Of a stretch of 6,044 nt of DNA, positions 5,908 through 6,044 are shown in pieces; positions within the stretch are counted from its first letter, which is position 1, and each line of letters begins with the position of its first letter. Origin of the DNA: Thermoplasmatales archaeon (GTDB lineage: Archaea > Thermoplasmatota > Thermoplasmata > Thermoplasmatales > GCA-001856825). Location: positions 1 through 6,044 of the forward strand of contig JACWAC010000075.1 in NCBI GenBank assembly GCA_014874235.1. The letters are read 5' to 3'. Both the position numbers and the translations under genes were made by a program. A model generated the notes under the pieces. The model saw only the letters and a list, made by a program, of their open reading frames with translations, searched no databases and was not told where the DNA came from.

Positions 5908-6044
5908 TTTGAAGACCCTAATGATGAGAGCCTTGTCGTAGATGTTGGCCTCTTTTACACGCCAGGCAATAGAGCGGATAAAACAGCCAACTTGAGAGTG
6001 TACTTCCCCATATTCCTGTAACTATCTCTTCAGTTCGGGCAGCT

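Noticed and set aside
5626..6021. 131-codon plus-strand frame across the right end
   Set aside because: Its codons are in exact register with the opposite-strand frame of the broken gene, which explains the lack of stops. The minus-strand product is charged and protein-like and uses the AGA/AGG arginine pattern of the neighbours; the plus-strand product has no recognisable motif.

Overview
The window looks archaeal, most likely euryarchaeal and possibly Thermoplasmata-like. The main evidence is a Hef-type superfamily 2 helicase (an archaeal FANCM-family protein). Supporting evidence is a TATA-like box about 25 bases upstream of a start codon with no clear Shine-Dalgarno site, short 4-base ATGA overlaps between genes, and arginine encoded mainly by AGA/AGG. 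Base composition is moderate, in the mid-40s percent GC by eye. The lineage assignment is inference; no rRNA or other strong taxonomic marker is present.

Layout. Positions 1-38 are AT-rich with no gene. At 39-407 (minus) is the N-terminal third of a YcaQ/HTH_42-type winged-helix DNA glycosylase-like protein that stops abruptly, preceded by a possible 39-residue peptide gene (404-523, minus) overlapping it by ATGA. A short divergent promoter region (524-572) separates these from a full-length M61-family metallopeptidase with a C-terminal PDZ domain (573-2282, plus). That gene converges with, and overlaps by 9 bases, a minus-strand pair: a trehalose-6-phosphate phosphatase (2948-3697) followed by a family 5 uracil-DNA glycosylase (2274-2951), joined by an ATGA overlap. 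Upstream of the pair is a 19-base perfect palindrome placed like an operator. Next comes the helicase-only Hef gene (3810-5315, minus). The right end (5480-5907, minus) holds an unrecognised gene that appears broken by a single-base frameshift and whose product carries a small Cys/His cluster.

How the genes relate. Three of the genes point to DNA handling or repair (glycosylase-like remnant, uracil-DNA glycosylase, fork-remodelling helicase). The other two intact genes are a cytoplasmic peptidase and a compatible-solute enzyme. The only firm operon signal is phosphatase to glycosylase. I see no rRNA, tRNA, CRISPR array, transposase or integrase. The region is largely ordinary archaeal chromosome with two damaged genes at its edges; I found no convincing new multi-gene system.
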